Origin: Chimonanthus salicifolius | Taxonomy: Eukaryota; Streptophyta; Magnoliopsida; Laurales; Calycanthaceae | Reading direction: 5' to 3' | Assembly (NCBI GenBank): GCA_013350335.1 | Contig: CM023532.1 | Location: 88,043,383 to 88,107,382 of the forward strand | Length of the DNA: 64,000 nt | Shown: in pieces, positions 46,801-58,796 of the stretch | How the letters are laid out: the number at the start of each line of letters is the position of its first letter | Numbering within the stretch: the stretch's first letter is position 1 | Position numbers and translations under genes: made by a program | Notes under the pieces: generated by a model | Databases searched by the model: none | The model's input: the letters and a program-made list of their open reading frames with translations, nothing else | What the model was told of the DNA's origin: nothing

Positions 46801-47765
46801 TGGCATCTACATCTCATGCATGGCATGGGAGGCATATGACAGGGGAAGGATGAAATGAAACCGGAGTCCATGCTCCGTCGGGGCGACCGATAAACAGCAT
46901 GGGGATATTTCACATATGTATTATTATACCTTGATGAGGCTTTGCCATCAAGGGGGGACTCTTGTAATTATGATACCTTGATGATGGTTTTTCCATCAAG
47001 GGGGTAGTGTGGACCGCATCTTGATGAGGTTTTTCCATTAAGAGGGTCATAGCACGATGATGGTATGGATTTTATTTGGGACACTATGGATGGTTGAAAA
47101 AGGGACATTGTGGAATGAGGATGAGATTGATGGGTGGGATTCATGACATAGAACACCCATTGCATGACATTGCCCAAAGTGCATGGTTTTTCTATAATAT
47201 TATCTGCATGCTGTTATTACTAATCCATGTGCTAGCCCTACTCGGAGTCTTACTGGGCGCGTGTTCTAACGCCCTACTTCTACCCTAGCTGACGATGCAG
47301 GAGATGGCGGAACGGAAGGACAGGACGGGAGTCAAGTTTAGGAGCTTAAGAAGGCGGACTAATTATTTGTTTAAGTTTATGTTGGGAAAATGTGTATTTG
47401 TATAATTTAGCTTGTCAGAAATGTAATAACTTAGATGTCTTGCTATGTTTTATAAATTATTTTGGACAGTACAGTATGAGGGCATTTTAGTAATTAAATG
47501 GATATCTCTTCCCTGCTATCTGAAAATTGGTAGAATAGTGTTTTTTATCATCCGCATTGAGTTTTATGTACTGCGAGCTTTCTTTCTACGCGTGAACCGT
47601 ACTCGTGGATTTATGTTCCACGCACGCGTAGGGTTGGCTAGTTAAGGGCCGGGCTTTAGAAGCTCGGAACTTAACTCGCGTTGTGACGTCCGTGCCCTTT
47701 GTCACTTTTATGTAAAAAAAAAAAAAATAAACTCTGATTTTCGGTGAAAAGGGGTGGGCGTTACA
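43812..47765 (+). mobile_element. Solo LTR in E4 3' LTR (clade B, 3.95 kb)
   Basis: TGTAAGGTCTCGGAATTTG at the left, GGGCGTTACA at the right, TSD TATAA on both sides (43807-43811 and 47766-47770). Very similar along its length to 23952-27727. Donor GATT|GTAAGTGTTT at 44891, CTAAC at 47266-47270, acceptor GATGCAG ending at 47300. Stem B (about 47582-47630) has a perfect 9-bp outer stem, CTACGCGTG with CACGCGTAG. Confidence 0.95.
44891..47300 (+). other. Candidate leader intron with palindromes, solo LTR 43812-47765
   Basis: Donor, CTAAC and acceptor as in 25014-27263. It holds five TTCGGCC palindromes (near 45148, 45367, 45600, 45863, 46098), the CGGAG/CTCCG hairpin near 46860 and CTTGATGA...CATCAAG hairpins (46928-47042). 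Confidence 0.5.
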
Positions 47766-47770
47766 TATAA

Positions 47771-50113
47771 AACATGCATATATCATCGTATATGATCATC
47801 AAAAATATCTGAAATCAATGCTATGTATGTAAGTGCAAATGTAATGAGTCCCACCCATCACAAGTATACATAGCTATCATTTGACGGGACTCTCACGTCA
47901 AGGTAATCCAGAGTACTCCACATTTCCTCTGAATAGAACTCTCATGTCAAGGAAATCTAGAGTACTCAACATTTCCACTGAATAGAACTCTCATGTCAAG
48001 GTAATCCAGAGTACTCCTCATTTCCTCTCGATAGAACTCTCATCATTAAGTTATTCCATAATCATCACCCCGTGCCATGCATGAGATGTCAATGTATATA
48101 TGTCATTTGTAAATATATCACATCATTCAAAACCCATTTGAAACATAAAACAATAACAATATAACTCATAAAAACAATGGTAAAACCAATTATAAAAGTG
48201 GTTGCAAGTAGGTAGGAAACCTACAAAAAGTTCTTTTAAATAGTCCGCTCCTTCTTAAGCGTCACCTGTTCACGACTAGCGTGCAGTTCACATTCCGTTC
48301 CCTTGTTATGTAACAGCAAGTTAATATACTATCATTTAGATTTCCATTTACATCTAAGTCCCAACAACCATCATGTGGGGTTCGGCCATACCGATGGCCA
48401 AACCTCACCCACATTGAATTTGATCCTCCTTTCATTTGATCAATGTCATTTATCTAAACACCTTTTATTACATAATATAACTTGGTAGGGTTCGGCCATA
48501 CAACATGGCCGACCCATACCACTTTGGTTTGACCCCTCTTTTAAGTCCTTTAATCCTTCTCTATCCATATTTCCATTATTACCTGTATTTACAGCTTTGC
48601 CACTAGACTTAAACCATATTTAATCTTGTTTAGAAAAACAAGATCTATAAAAACCACCTTAGTGGCGTTCGGCCATACAACATGGCCGAACCTCACCAAT
48701 CCCATTTGGATCTCTTAATCCATTCTAATCACATTCAAATGCCATTCAAATCACTTGGCGGGGTTCGGCCATACCCCATGGCCGAACCTCACTCATTTTT
48801 GGTTTTGGTGCTCCACTTGCCATTCTTGTTGATGAACCATACACATATCTTAATCATAAAAAATAATATGATTCAGCCATACATTGGCCGATCCTACACA
48901 TTAGTCTTAACTCCATTTAAATCACATAAACACCCCATAATATTGTATGGTTTTTATCTCTCAAAAACCATCACAATTAACCATAAACTTGTCAACTCAT
49001 TTCATGGGGTACTTACCAATTTCCTTTGCTTTTCTTCTCTCCTTTTGGTCCTTGCTTTCTTCCTTCTTGCTTCCTTAGTCCTTAGTTGATTGGAAGCTTG
49101 AAAAATGGTGAAAACACCAAAGGATAATTCGGCCAAGGAGGTAGGTTCTTGAGAGAGGGAGAGAGATGAGAATTCTAAGGTTTCTTTGGGTGACAATCGG
49201 CCAAGGGGTGTGGTGTTTTGTTTTTGTTAAATAGCCCTTGGACCCTTCATTACCCTCATCAACCCTTGATTAAACCAAGGAGTCATTTGATGCCAACCAA
49301 GGTATCCCTTGGCACTCCCAACGTTGAAGCTTTGGGTTTGCATATGAGATGGAAACCCTCCAAATTCCCCATGCCATTCCATTAAGTCTTTTCATGGGAA
49401 ATCCACTCCACAAGTACCCAACGTGTGGGACTTGTTTTGTGGTGTTTAAGACCATGGCAACTCCTTCATCTCCCATTTGACTCAATGTAATTACAAGGTC
49501 CCTTTGGTTTCCATTTTAACTCACCCCACTCATTAGCCCAACTCACCACATTTAATGCCATTCATTTAATGCACTTGAGTCAACTCCATTCTTTGATTTA
49601 AATCCAACTCATTTTAGTCCCAACTCAACCTGATTTGACTCATCTTTTGAGCTTACATGATGGTCCACACGGTCAACCATGGTCAACATGGTCAACTCGA
49701 CCCATTGGGTCCCAACTTAGCTCATTGATCCACTTTGACGCCTTAGCCCATTTATGGGTGGTTTACCCATTTAAATGTGATTTTCATATTTGCATCAAGC
49801 CTACCCATTTATGCTCCATTTAGTTTCAAATAAATTCAGCTTAACTATAATAAAATTGAGCTTACCCAATGGTCAAATAAGTCCACCATGACCCATTGTG
49901 TCCCAATTGGGTCGTTTGACCCAATTAACCATTTTGACCCAATTTGATGTACATTACCCCTTTACTTAAACTTGATCCTCATAATATGTTCATAGGCTCT
50001 TAATTTGAACAATGGGCCCTACGATTTTCTCATTTACAATCACATTTATTAAATTTACCATTCCAGTGGCATTTTCGTAAATATTCATATCATTGAGAAA
50101 TTGGGGTGTTACA
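47771..50113 (-). mobile_element. E4 3' LTR, remaining part to the U3 end
   Basis: Continues after the TATAA duplication and ends GGGGTGTTACA at 50113. It has three tandem copies (about 47888-48050) of a unit with GTCAAGGTAATCCAGAGTAC, shared with the 5' LTR (56590-56740), so the repeat predates insertion. About five palindromes (48378-48900); donor TTG|GTAAGTACC at 49016. The 135-codon open frame on the plus strand here is also open in the 5' LTR, but only because the LTRs are copies. Confidence 0.93.
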
Positions 50114-50119
50114 ATATAA

Positions 50120-50129
50120 CCCTCTTTTT
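50120..50129 (-). promoter_or_regulatory. Polypurine tract of E4
   Basis: The minus strand reads AAAAAGAGGG, then TTATAT, then the 3' LTR (TGTAACACCCC). It is the expected primer for plus-strand synthesis. Nearly the same tract lies beside the 3' LTRs of E1 and E3. Confidence 0.85.
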
Positions 50130-50175
50130 AAAATTTTTGTCCCGAAAATCGAGCGAAGTAGGGTTCCAAAATAAA

Positions 50176-50658
50176 TTACATGAATAACTCAGGGTGAGCT
50201 GTTCTCATCTCCGATTCAAGTTCCCAAGTGGCCTCTTCAATACCATGTCGATCCCATACCACTTTGACGAACTGAATCGCTCTGTTTCGTAACACCCTTT
50301 GCTCAGTCTCCACTATTCTGACAGGCCTCTCGACATATGTCATGTCGCTTTGCACTTCTAAATCTTGCACATTCAATACATGGGACGGATCGGGATTGTA
50401 TTTCCTTAGCATCGATACATGAAACACATCATGTAAAGATGCCAATTGTGGAGGAAGTGCCAGTTGATACGCTACCTCTCCCATCCTTCTTATGATGGGA
50501 AACGGTCCCACAAATCTTGGCGACAGTTTCCCCTTCTTTCCAAACCTCATGTGTCCTTTCCATGGCGAGACCTTTAAGAATACCATGTCTCCCACTTCAA
50601 ATTCTAGAAACTTTCTTCTTTTGTTAGCATAGCTCTTTTGCCGACTCTGTGTAGTCAA
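50176..50658 (-). pseudogene. E4 integrase C-terminus and chromodomain (160 open codons)
   Basis: Starts inside integrase: KSYANKRRKFLEFEVGDMVF, KGHMRFGKKGKLSPRFVGPF (the conserved GPF region), then LHDVFHVSMLRKYNPDPSHV, then the chromodomain (QFVKVVWDRHGIEEATWELE) and the end HPELF. This is the best-preserved chromodomain copy in the window. It is out of frame with the integrase core upstream because of changes near 50660. Confidence 0.92.
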
Positions 50659-51598
50659 TAAGTGCTGACATATAACTGAATTTGTGTTGTAGTCTCTACG
50701 ACTAACTCAGGTCCAATCAGTGCAGGCTCACCAGCCTCTGTCCAGCACACTGGTGATTTACAAGGCCTACCATATAAAGCCTCGAATGGGGCCATCTGGA
50801 GACTTGCCTGATAACTGTTGTTATACGAGAATTCTACCAGTGGCAAGTGGTCCTCCCATCCACCCTTGAAATCTAACAGCATGCTCTCAGCATGTCTTCC
50901 AAGGTTTGTATCGTTCTCTCCGACTGTCCATCAGTCTGTGGATGAAATACGGTACTAGTCAGTATATCTGTCCCCATAGCTGACTGCATGCTTTGCCACA
51001 CTCTGCCGGTAAATCGGCCATCTCTGTCAGATACTATAGTTCGGGGAATGCCATGTAGCTGAATGATTTCCTTGATATACTGCCGACCCAACGTCTCAGA
51101 TGAATCCTTTATCTTGATAGGAATAAAATGCGCAGACTTGGTCAGTCGGTCTACCTTGACCCATATAGCATCATTGCCCTTTGAGGATCTCGGCAACTCC
51201 ATCACAAAGTCCATGGAAATGTGCTACCATTTCCATTCCGGCACTGGTAAGGGTTTGAGTAACCCTGGTGGCTTCTAATGTTCCGTCTTAACTTGCTGAC
51301 AAGTTAAGCAGTGCGCCACAAATTCCACCACATCTCTTTTGAGTCCGTACCACCAATAATGCCTCTTCAGATCATGATAAATTTTGGTACTGCCCGGATG
51401 AATGGAGAGCTTGGATTGATGTGCCTCAATCAATCGTTCTTTCCTACAGTTCTTTGGCACATATAGTCTTCCTCGGAATAAAAGACCCTGTCCTGGTCGT
51501 AATTCCCATTCCGGTACTACTATGCCAGAAGACATCTTAGCCCATATCTCTTCCACTTCCGGATCTACTCGTTGTTCTTGTTCAATCTTGGTGACCAT
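50655..51598 (-). pseudogene. E4 integrase core, broken
   Basis: From 51598: [35 protein letters not shown] and CLTCQQVKTEH (zinc-binding region), a stop where homologues read Gln (about 51275), a second stop just before HISMDF (about 51216), the first catalytic Asp, the second in SDRDGRFTG, and the Glu in GQSERT. A 2-base loss near 50880 then shifts the frame before [20 protein letters not shown]. Both stops fit single C-to-T or G-to-T changes. Confidence 0.92.
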
Positions 51599-52080
51599 AT
51601 TGGACCGTATGATAAATTATACATACTCCCATGGTTGTTGATATAGAGATTGAACTCTCGAATGGTATTCAACATCTCCCATTCCGTTTTGATCAAACAT
51701 GCCACGGATGCATGTGATATGCGGCTGAGGGCATCCGCCACCTTGTTTGCCTTGCCTGGATGATATCGAAGCGCGAATTCATAATCCGCCAGATACTCCA
51801 TCCATCTACGCTGCCTCGGGTTGAGCTCCTTCTGATCAAATAAGTATTTCAAACTCTTATGATCAAAAAATACCTCAAATTTCTCGCCGTAGAGATAATG
51901 TCTCCAACTTTTGAGAGCGAAAACCACTGCAGCTAATTCCAAATCATGGGTGGGGTAAAGACATTCATGTATTTTCAACTGTCTTGAACCATATGCCACC
52001 ACACGATGACTTTGCATGAGTGAACACCCCAGTCCTTCTCATGAAGCATCGCATTGTACTTCATATCCTTTGCCTCTTTC
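51599..52080 (-). pseudogene. E4 RNase H
   Basis: CDAS (first Asp), a stop (Gly to TGA, about 52037), then [38 protein letters not shown] (Glu), [40 protein letters not shown] (last Asp). Apart from the stop the domain reads through, and all the acidic residues can be seen. Confidence 0.92.
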
Positions 52081-52890
52081 CGGCAAAATCAAAATAGGAG
52101 CGGTTGTAAGTCTGTCTTTCAGCTCTTCAAACCTTTGGTTGTACAGATCTGACCACTCATACTTGACTCCTTTCTGAATGAGTCGAGTCAATGGAGACGC
52201 TATTTTGGAAAAATCCATAATAAATTTCCGATAATAACCCGCCAATCCTAAGAAACTACGGATTTCGGTTACATTCTTTGGCGCTTTCCAGTCTTTCACT
52301 ACTGTCACCTTAGCCGGATCCACGGCTATTCCTTCTTAGGATATAATGTGCCCCAAGAAATTTACTTTGGATAGCCAGAATTCACATTTACTCGCCTTGG
52401 CATATAGCTTGTTCTGCCTTAGAGTATTCAGGACTATCCGTAAGTGCTCTGCATGTTCCTCCTGACTCTTGGAATAGATCAGAATATTGTTAATGAACAC
52501 GATTACGAACTGGTCCAGATACGGACGGAAGATCCTGTTTAAATCCATGAACACAACAGGCGCATTTGTGAGTCCAAATGGCATGACTACAAACTCGTAT
52601 AGTCCATATCGCGTCCTGAAGGCTGTCTTCTCTGTATCTTCTTCCCTAACCCGAATTTGATGATAACCAGACATCAAATCAATCTTTGAAAAATGGCTGG
52701 AACCCCTCAATTGATCGAATAAATCATCGATCCTAGGTAGAGGGTACTTGTTTCTTACAGTTAGCTGATTTAGTTTCAGGTAATCCACGCACATTCGGAG
52801 TGAACCGTCCTTCTTCTTTACAAACAGCACTAGAGCTCCCCAAGACGACGGGCTAGTTCGGATGCAACCCAGCCTGAGCAGTTCATCGAT
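52081..52890 (-). pseudogene. E4 reverse transcriptase, with FINN in place of FIDD
   Basis: [30 protein letters not shown] (first catalytic Asp kept), [27 protein letters not shown], then [11 protein letters not shown]: both Asp of the active-site pair are Asn, so metal binding would be lost. One codon is missing in MDLNRIF. A stop lies in IIS-EGIAVDP (about 52337), and another upstream in LKK-IDELL (about 52892). The connection domain continues [15 protein letters not shown]. Confidence 0.94.
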
Positions 52891-53625
52891 CTACTTCTTT
52901 AGCTCAGACATCTCTGCTGGAGCCATCCGATAGTGAGGCAGAGACACTGGTGAAGTACCAGGATACAACTTGATTTCAAAGTTGATCTCCCTCATAGGTG
53001 GTAAACCAGGGAGTTCTTTTGGAAATACATCCGCAAATTCTTTTGCAGTTGCTGGAAGTTCAGTAATTGGTGCCTTGTTTATGATGATACTATTTGATAC
53101 TACGTGGTTCAACCCTTCCTGCAGTCAGCTCTGCTTGTCTGCATGAACAACATATTGCTTTCCTTCGGGTGACCAAAATGTCACTCTTCGTCGATAACAG
53201 CCAATGTTGGCCTGGAACTTAGCCAACCAATCCATGCCGAAGATTATATCATACTCAGTCATGTCGAGTACCAAATAATTGAACTCAAATCTGAGTCCAG
53301 CTAGTTCAGTATTAACTGCCGTGCATATAAGTCCCAATGCCGAGTCTCCTACAGGGGACACAATTGTGAGTGTTGTGGCTAATTTTTGAACTAAGGTACC
53401 GGTAGCAGTTATAAATGATGCAGTTATGAAGGAGTGCGAAGCTCCAGAATCAAATAGTGTATATGCATAGGAACTACTAACTACCGCCATACCTTGAATC
53501 ACCGAATGATCTTCATCTGCTGGAGAAGTTAAAGTAAACAATCGTCCAGCTCTAGTAGGGTTAGGCGCCCGTCTCGCCGGTGGACGGAATGATCCCCTGG
53601 AATATGAAAGCTTGTTGAGCTTTGG
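52891..53625 (-). pseudogene. E4 aspartic protease and linker to reverse transcriptase
   Basis: TLFDSGASHSFIT has the catalytic Asp-Ser-Gly (about 53440-53455), followed by [20 protein letters not shown] and [14 protein letters not shown], the typical retropepsin-like fold end of gypsy elements. A stop near 53125 (QS-LQEG) separates it from [20 protein letters not shown] and the RT entry. Confidence 0.9.
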
Positions 53626-54815
53626 ACAGTCCTTTTTGAAGTGACCTGGCTGATCACAGTGGAAGCAACTGCTCACTCCTCTAGAAGCCTGAGTGACTGC
53701 TATAGATTGAGAGGGATGGTTGGGACGAAAGCCCCCAGTGGATCCAACAGATGGTGAGGGTCTGCTGAAGTTCGGTCGGAACTTCTTGCTGGGCTGATCA
53801 ATGTACCCCTCCCACTCTGTGCTCGACGGTTGTCGACTCGTGTGAACTCAGCCAATTCCTGCTCATCAATGGTGGCTCTGCTGACCACTTCCGCCAACGT
53901 GGCTGCCTTAAACACAGTCACTCTGGCCCTAATGTTTGGCCGTAGACCACGCTCGAACTTACGAGCCCTCCGGTACTCCGTGTCCACAATATAAAATGCA
54001 TAAATTGATATACTGAGAAATTCCTGATGATACTCAGCTACCGTCACGGAGCCTTGCACCGATGATAGAAAGGCTTGAATCTGGCGTTCTTTCTCCTCCT
54101 CAGGAAAATAATGATCCAGAAATGTAGCTGAGAATTGTTCCCAGGTTATAGCAATCCTGTCCCTCTCTGGCACAAGTGCCTGCTGTTTCTACACTACTTC
54201 CCACCATTTACCAGCATCATCTATTAGCTGTGACGTGGCCAGTAGAATCTTATGGGCATGACTCTTGATGTTTAGTAGAGTCAGTATCTGGGATATTTTC
54301 TTCAACCAGTTCTCAGCTCCAACAGGCCCTTCTCTCCCTTTGAAGTAAGGAGGGCGCTATTGTTGAAAGTCTCTGACCATGTTCCGGTCATTAGCCTCAC
54401 TCGTGCTTCCACCTCCATTCATATGTTGTTGGAGGACAGAAGTAACTACTGCTTGTACCAAGCTCTGTAGTTCATGCAACACATGTGGTATGGTCACGTT
54501 GCTGTTGTTGTTCCCTTCTTCCTCCCGTCGAGATGAATGTTCACTATCCTCCTCATCTCGCCGAGAATACCGATCGTCTTTCTCATTGCGCGATTTTTCT
54601 TTCCCATGTACTGATTTCTCCTTATCATGTACTGATGGTTCCTTCTCATGTACTGATTGCTCCTTCTCATGTACAATTTTCTCCTTCCCTTTATCGTCTT
54701 GTCGAGTCTTTATTTTTGGAGCCGTTTCGCCTAGTCCAATTAGTAACAATTTTTCCTTCCCTTTCTGATTTTGTAGGTTCTTTCTCGTGGGAGCCAGTTT
54801 TTCCTAAATCATGAA
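53626..54815 (-). pseudogene. E4 gag, broken
   Basis: Starts near 54808 (an ATG soon followed by a stop). The N-terminal part is highly charged, with a short repeat (VHEKEQS, VHEKEPS, VHDKEKS, VHGKEKS). The gag core follows: WEQFSATFLDHYFPEEEKER, VAEYHQEFLSIS, RRARKFERGLRPNIRARV, the retrotransposon-gag pattern. It ends in one zinc knuckle, CFHCDQPGHFKKDC (53626-53667). Stops at about 54356 and 54190 and a frameshift near 53800 break it. The capsid protein should coat the element RNA in virus-like particles. Confidence 0.92.
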
Positions 54816-55021
54816 AACATTATGGACTTAGTTTTCTTCGTAACATATATTAAATGCTAGAAATTCTCATAACATCATAAAATTGCATACTTTATATATA
54901 CATTCATATTTCATCTTTGTACAAGGGTTGGTAGGGTTAAAACAAACCCTTTAAAGAACAAAATGCACCCTTACAAAATATTCCCCTTTCCTCTCACTTT
55001 TCTTTCTAACTCTTAACCTAG

Positions 55022-55478
55022 TCTTCCGTGGAAGATCCTACATCATCAGCGAACATAAAGTAACTGTTAGGGCATGTCATCGACATGTGCCCCAATACTC
55101 CGTACTTTTAACAGGGTATTTTCCTTGGTCCTCCGATGTAAGGATAGTTAGTCATTACCTCTCCGTGCCCATGAAGTCCACAAGCTGGGGAAACAACTTC
55201 TAGAGGGTGGGGACAATATGTACAGTTGTGCCCATCCTGGTTGCACAACTCGTACATAAAATCGGGCTCTATCTCCCCTACCGATTCCCTTATCAATGGG
55301 ATATATTCCATAGGATCCTCTGGAAAGGTGCTAGATCCACTTCAACTTCCTCGGGAGGTCCCTCCTGAAAGTCCATGTTAACTTCCATGCTGGAGTTGTT
55401 GGAAGCATACACCAAATCTATTGGATTGCTAAGGGTTCCTCTGTCCCACAACTCCGTATACTCCACGTGGCTTGACAT
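55022..55478 (-). pseudogene. E4 copy of the extra zinc-knuckle ORF, broken
   Basis: Homologous to 22322-22879. It starts MSSHVEYTELWDRGTLSNPI with the same acidic GPPEE part, then a 1-base loss (about 55327) shifts the frame. The first knuckle is kept (ELCNQDGHNCTYC, though its first Cys has become Tyr), the second is damaged (SPACGLHGHGEVMTNY), and a stop precedes the third. The end (DDVGSSTED) is still readable. Its place between primer site and gag confirms that the ORF belongs to the family. Confidence 0.88.
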
Positions 55479-55905
55479 ATCTATATCATAACATAGAACT
55501 CATAAATAATCACAGCAGCTCTAATAAAACCAAAATTGGTTTTGGGGGATTTCTTTATGTATCATATCATGTACTGTGTTTGGGGAAATTGCCAAATCTT
55601 CACACTTTGCTTTCTTTTGTTTCTGGGGAAATTTTTAAATTCCTGTTATTTGTTTCTCAATGTGAGGGTATTGGGGAAGTGCATCCTACTTTGCTATGTT
55701 TGATATATCCAGTTACGATGACTGTACTTTACTTTGTTATCTTTCATTGTTGTTCGCAGATTGATTATTCAGTTTGAGACGATCAAAGTAAATTAATCCG
55801 GCCCCCAGTCAGCGGGCTCCGAAGAGTCGATCAGTTGGGATTCTTATCTGTCAGTGAGACATGAAATCGCCTTAATCTTACTTCGATGATTCAACTTCCC
55901 GTTTC
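55479..55905 (-). other. E4 untranslated leader
   Basis: About 430 nt between the primer site and the extra ORF, alignable by eye with 22880-23309. No coding frame is shared between the two copies. Confidence 0.6.
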
Positions 55906-55917
55906 GCTCTGATACCA
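55906..55917 (-). promoter_or_regulatory. Primer-binding site of E4 (initiator Met-tRNA type)
   Basis: The minus strand reads TGGTATCAGAGC two bases after the LTR end (GTTACA). Same sequence and spacing as in E1. Confidence 0.96.
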
Positions 55918-55919
55918 AC

Positions 55920-58791
55920 TGTAACGCCCCGCCCTTTTCCAACCTTCCAAAAATCAGAGTCTATTTTTTTTTATAAATAAGTCAAGTAAAAGAGGGTGGA
56001 CGACGTCACGACGCGAGCTAAGTTCGGACTTCCAAAGTCCGACCCTTAACTGGCCAACCATGTGTGCATGGTCTAAACCATGATAAACAACACACACACG
56101 GAACTGAACAAGTCATGCGGAATAATACTAGACAAATTGCGGAACTAACTGATTGCGGAATTATACTGAATAGATAGCAAGTACAAGTCGTCCATTAAAA
56201 TTACTTAAACCAAAGATCCATTATCAAAACTATAAACAAACCATAGCAAAGTTACTAACTATTACATGTCCATATAAATGTATCCAAATAATAGTAAACA
56301 GAAACCCATTCCAACACCCAAGCACTTAAGATTGGCTTTCCTCGCGGTCCTCGACCTTCTCTTTTCCTCTCCCTTTTCCTGCATTATCATCTAAGGATAG
56401 AAATAGGGCGTTGGATCAACGCACCCAGTAGGTTTTCCGATCAGGGTTACCACATCGTTAGTATATAAAACATGCATATATCATCGTATATGATCATCAA
56501 AAATATCTGAAATCAATGCTATGTATGTAAGTGCAAATGTAATGAGTCCCACCCATCACAAGTACACATAGCTATCATTTGACGGGATTCTCACGTCAAG
56601 GTAATCCAGAGTACTCCACATTTCCTCTAAATAAAACTCCCATGTCAAGGTAATCCAGAGTACTCCACATTTCCTCTGAATAGAACTCTCATGTCAAGGT
56701 AATCCAGAGTATTCCTCATTTCCTCTTGATAGAACTCTCATCATTAAGTTATTCCATAATCATCACCCCATGCCATGCATGAGATGTCAATGTATATATG
56801 TCATTTGTAAATATATCACATCATTCAAAACGCATTTGAAACATAAAACAATAACAATATAACTCATAAAAACCATGATAAAACCAATTATAAAAGTGGT
56901 TACAAGTAGGTAGGAAACCTACAAAAAGTTCTTTTAAATAGTCCGCTCCTTCTTAAGCGTCACTCGTACACGACTAGCGCGCCGTTCACGTTCCGTTACC
57001 TTGTTATATAACAGCAAGTCAATATACTATCATTTAGATTTCCATTTACATCTAAGCCCCAAAAACCATCTTGTGGGGTTCGGCCATACCCATGACCGAA
57101 CCTCACCCACTTTGGATTTGATCCTCCTTTCATTTGATCAATATTATTCATCTAAACACCTTTTATTACATAATATAACTTGGTAGGGTTCGGCCATACA
57201 ACATGGCCGACCCATGACACTTTGGTTTGACCCCTCTTTTAAGTCCTTTAATCCTTCTCTATCCATATTTCCATTATTACCTGTATTTACAGCTTTGCCA
57301 CTAGACTTAAACCATATTTAATATTGCTTAGAAAAACAAGATCCATAAAAACCACCTTAGTGGGGTTCGGCCATACAACATGGCTGAACCTCACCAATCC
57401 CATTTGGATCTCCAAATCCATTCTAATCACATTCAAATGCCATTCATATCACTTGGTGGGGTTCGGCCATGCCCCATGGCCGAACCTCACCCCTTTTTGG
57501 TTTTGGTGCTCCACTTGCCATTCTTGTTGATGAACCATACACATATCTTAATCATAAAAAATAATATGACTCAGCCATACATTGGCCGATCCTACACAGC
57601 AGTCTTAACTCCATTTAAATCACATAAACACCCCATAATATTGTATGGTTTTTATCTCTCAAAAACCATCACAATTAACCATAAACTTGTCAACTCATTT
57701 CATGGGGTACTTACCAATTTCCTTTGCTTTTATTCTCTCCTTTTGGTCCTTGCTTTCTTCCTTCTTGCTTCCTTAGTCCTCAGCTGATTGGAAGCTTGAA
57801 AAATGGTGAAAACACCAAAGGATAATTCGGCCAAGGAGGTAGGTTCTTGAGAGGGGGAGAGAGATGAGAATTCTAAGGTTTCTTTGGGTGACAATTGGCC
57901 AAGGGGTGTGGTGTTTTGTTTTTGTTAAACAGCCCTTGGACCCTTCATTACCCTCATCAACTCTTGATTAAACCAAGGAGTCATTTGATGCCAACCAAGG
58001 CATCCCTTGGCACTCCCAACGTTGAAGCTTTGGGTTTCCATATGAGATGGAAACCCTCCAAATTCCCCATGCCATTCCATTAAGTCTTTTCATTGGAAAC
58101 CCACTCCACAACTGCCCAACGTGTGGGACTTGTTTTGTGGTGTTTAAGACCATGGCAACTCTTTCATCTCCCATTTGACTCAATGTAATTAAAAGGTCCC
58201 TTTGGTTTCCATTTTAACTCACCCCACTCATTACCCCAACTCACCACATTTAATGTCATTCATTTAATGCACTTGAGTCAACTCCATTCGTTAATTTAAA
58301 TCCAACTCATTTCAGTCCCAACTCAACCTGATTTGACTCATCTTTTGAGCTTACATGATGGTCCACAAGGTCAACCATGGTCAACATGGTCAACTCGATC
58401 CATTGGGTCCCAACTTAGCTCATTGATCCACTTTGACTCCTTAACCCATTTATGGGTGGTTTACCCACTTAAATGTGATGTTCATATTTGTATCAAGCCT
58501 ACCCATTTATGTTCCATTTAGTTTCAAATCAATTCAGCTTAACCATAATAAAATTGAGCTTACCCAATGGTCAAATAAGTCCACCATTACCCATTGGTCC
58601 CAATTGGGTCCTTTGACCCAATTTGATGTACATTACTCCTTTACTTAAACTTGATCATTATAATATGTTCATAGGGTCTTAATTTGAATAGTGGGCCCCA
58701 TCACTTTCTCATTTATAATCACATCTATTAAATTTACCATTCTAGTGGCATTTCGTAAATATTCATATCATTGAGAAATTGGGGTGTTACA
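55920..58791 (-). mobile_element. E4 5' LTR (clade A, 2.87 kb, uninterrupted)
   Basis: TGTAACGCCCCGCCC at the left, GGGGTGTTACA at the right, next to GGATA. On the minus strand: ACTCA-rich U3 (58180-58760), leader (57720-57900), donor TTG|GTAAGTACC at 57714, about five palindromes (near 57075, 57186, 57362, 57457, and a weak one near 57570), three tandem GTCAAGGTAATCCAGAG units (56590-56740), acceptor GATAATGCAG|GAAAAGG at 56379, stem B (56057-56101) and stem A (56028-56050). It is the shortest LTR here and has few palindromes. Confidence 0.96.
56379..57714 (-). other. Candidate leader intron with palindromes, E4 5' LTR
   Basis: Donor ATTG|GTAAGTACC and acceptor GATAATGCAG|GAAAAG on the minus strand, about 1.34 kb apart, the shortest version in the window. 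The branch-like site is CCAACGCCC here (CTAACGCCC elsewhere). Confidence 0.5.
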
Positions 58792-58796
58792 GGATA

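Larger units (their letters stand above)
43265..58791 (-). mobile_element. E4: full-length Tekay-like LTR retrotransposon (one nested solo LTR)
   Basis: TSD GGATA on both sides (43260-43264 and 58792-58796). 3' LTR 43265-50113 with a nested solo LTR at 43812-47765, internal region 50114-55919 (5.8 kb), 5' LTR 55920-58791. The LTRs are about 2.88 kb once nested DNA is removed and differ by scattered single changes and small gaps. Gene order on the minus strand is primer site, extra ORF, gag, protease, reverse transcriptase, RNase H, integrase, chromodomain, polypurine tract. All coding parts carry stops or shifts, so it is not autonomous now. Confidence 0.96.

Noticed and set aside
48682..49089. 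Conserved 135-codon open frame, also at 57380-57787
   Set aside because: Both copies are in the two LTRs of E4, on the strand opposite to the element, so similarity follows from LTR identity; the frame runs through palindromes and low-complexity DNA.
54379..54814. Overlapping plus-strand frames of 109-129 codons opposite gag
   Set aside because: Antisense shadow of the charged gag N-terminus; the minus-strand reading has recognisable gag features.
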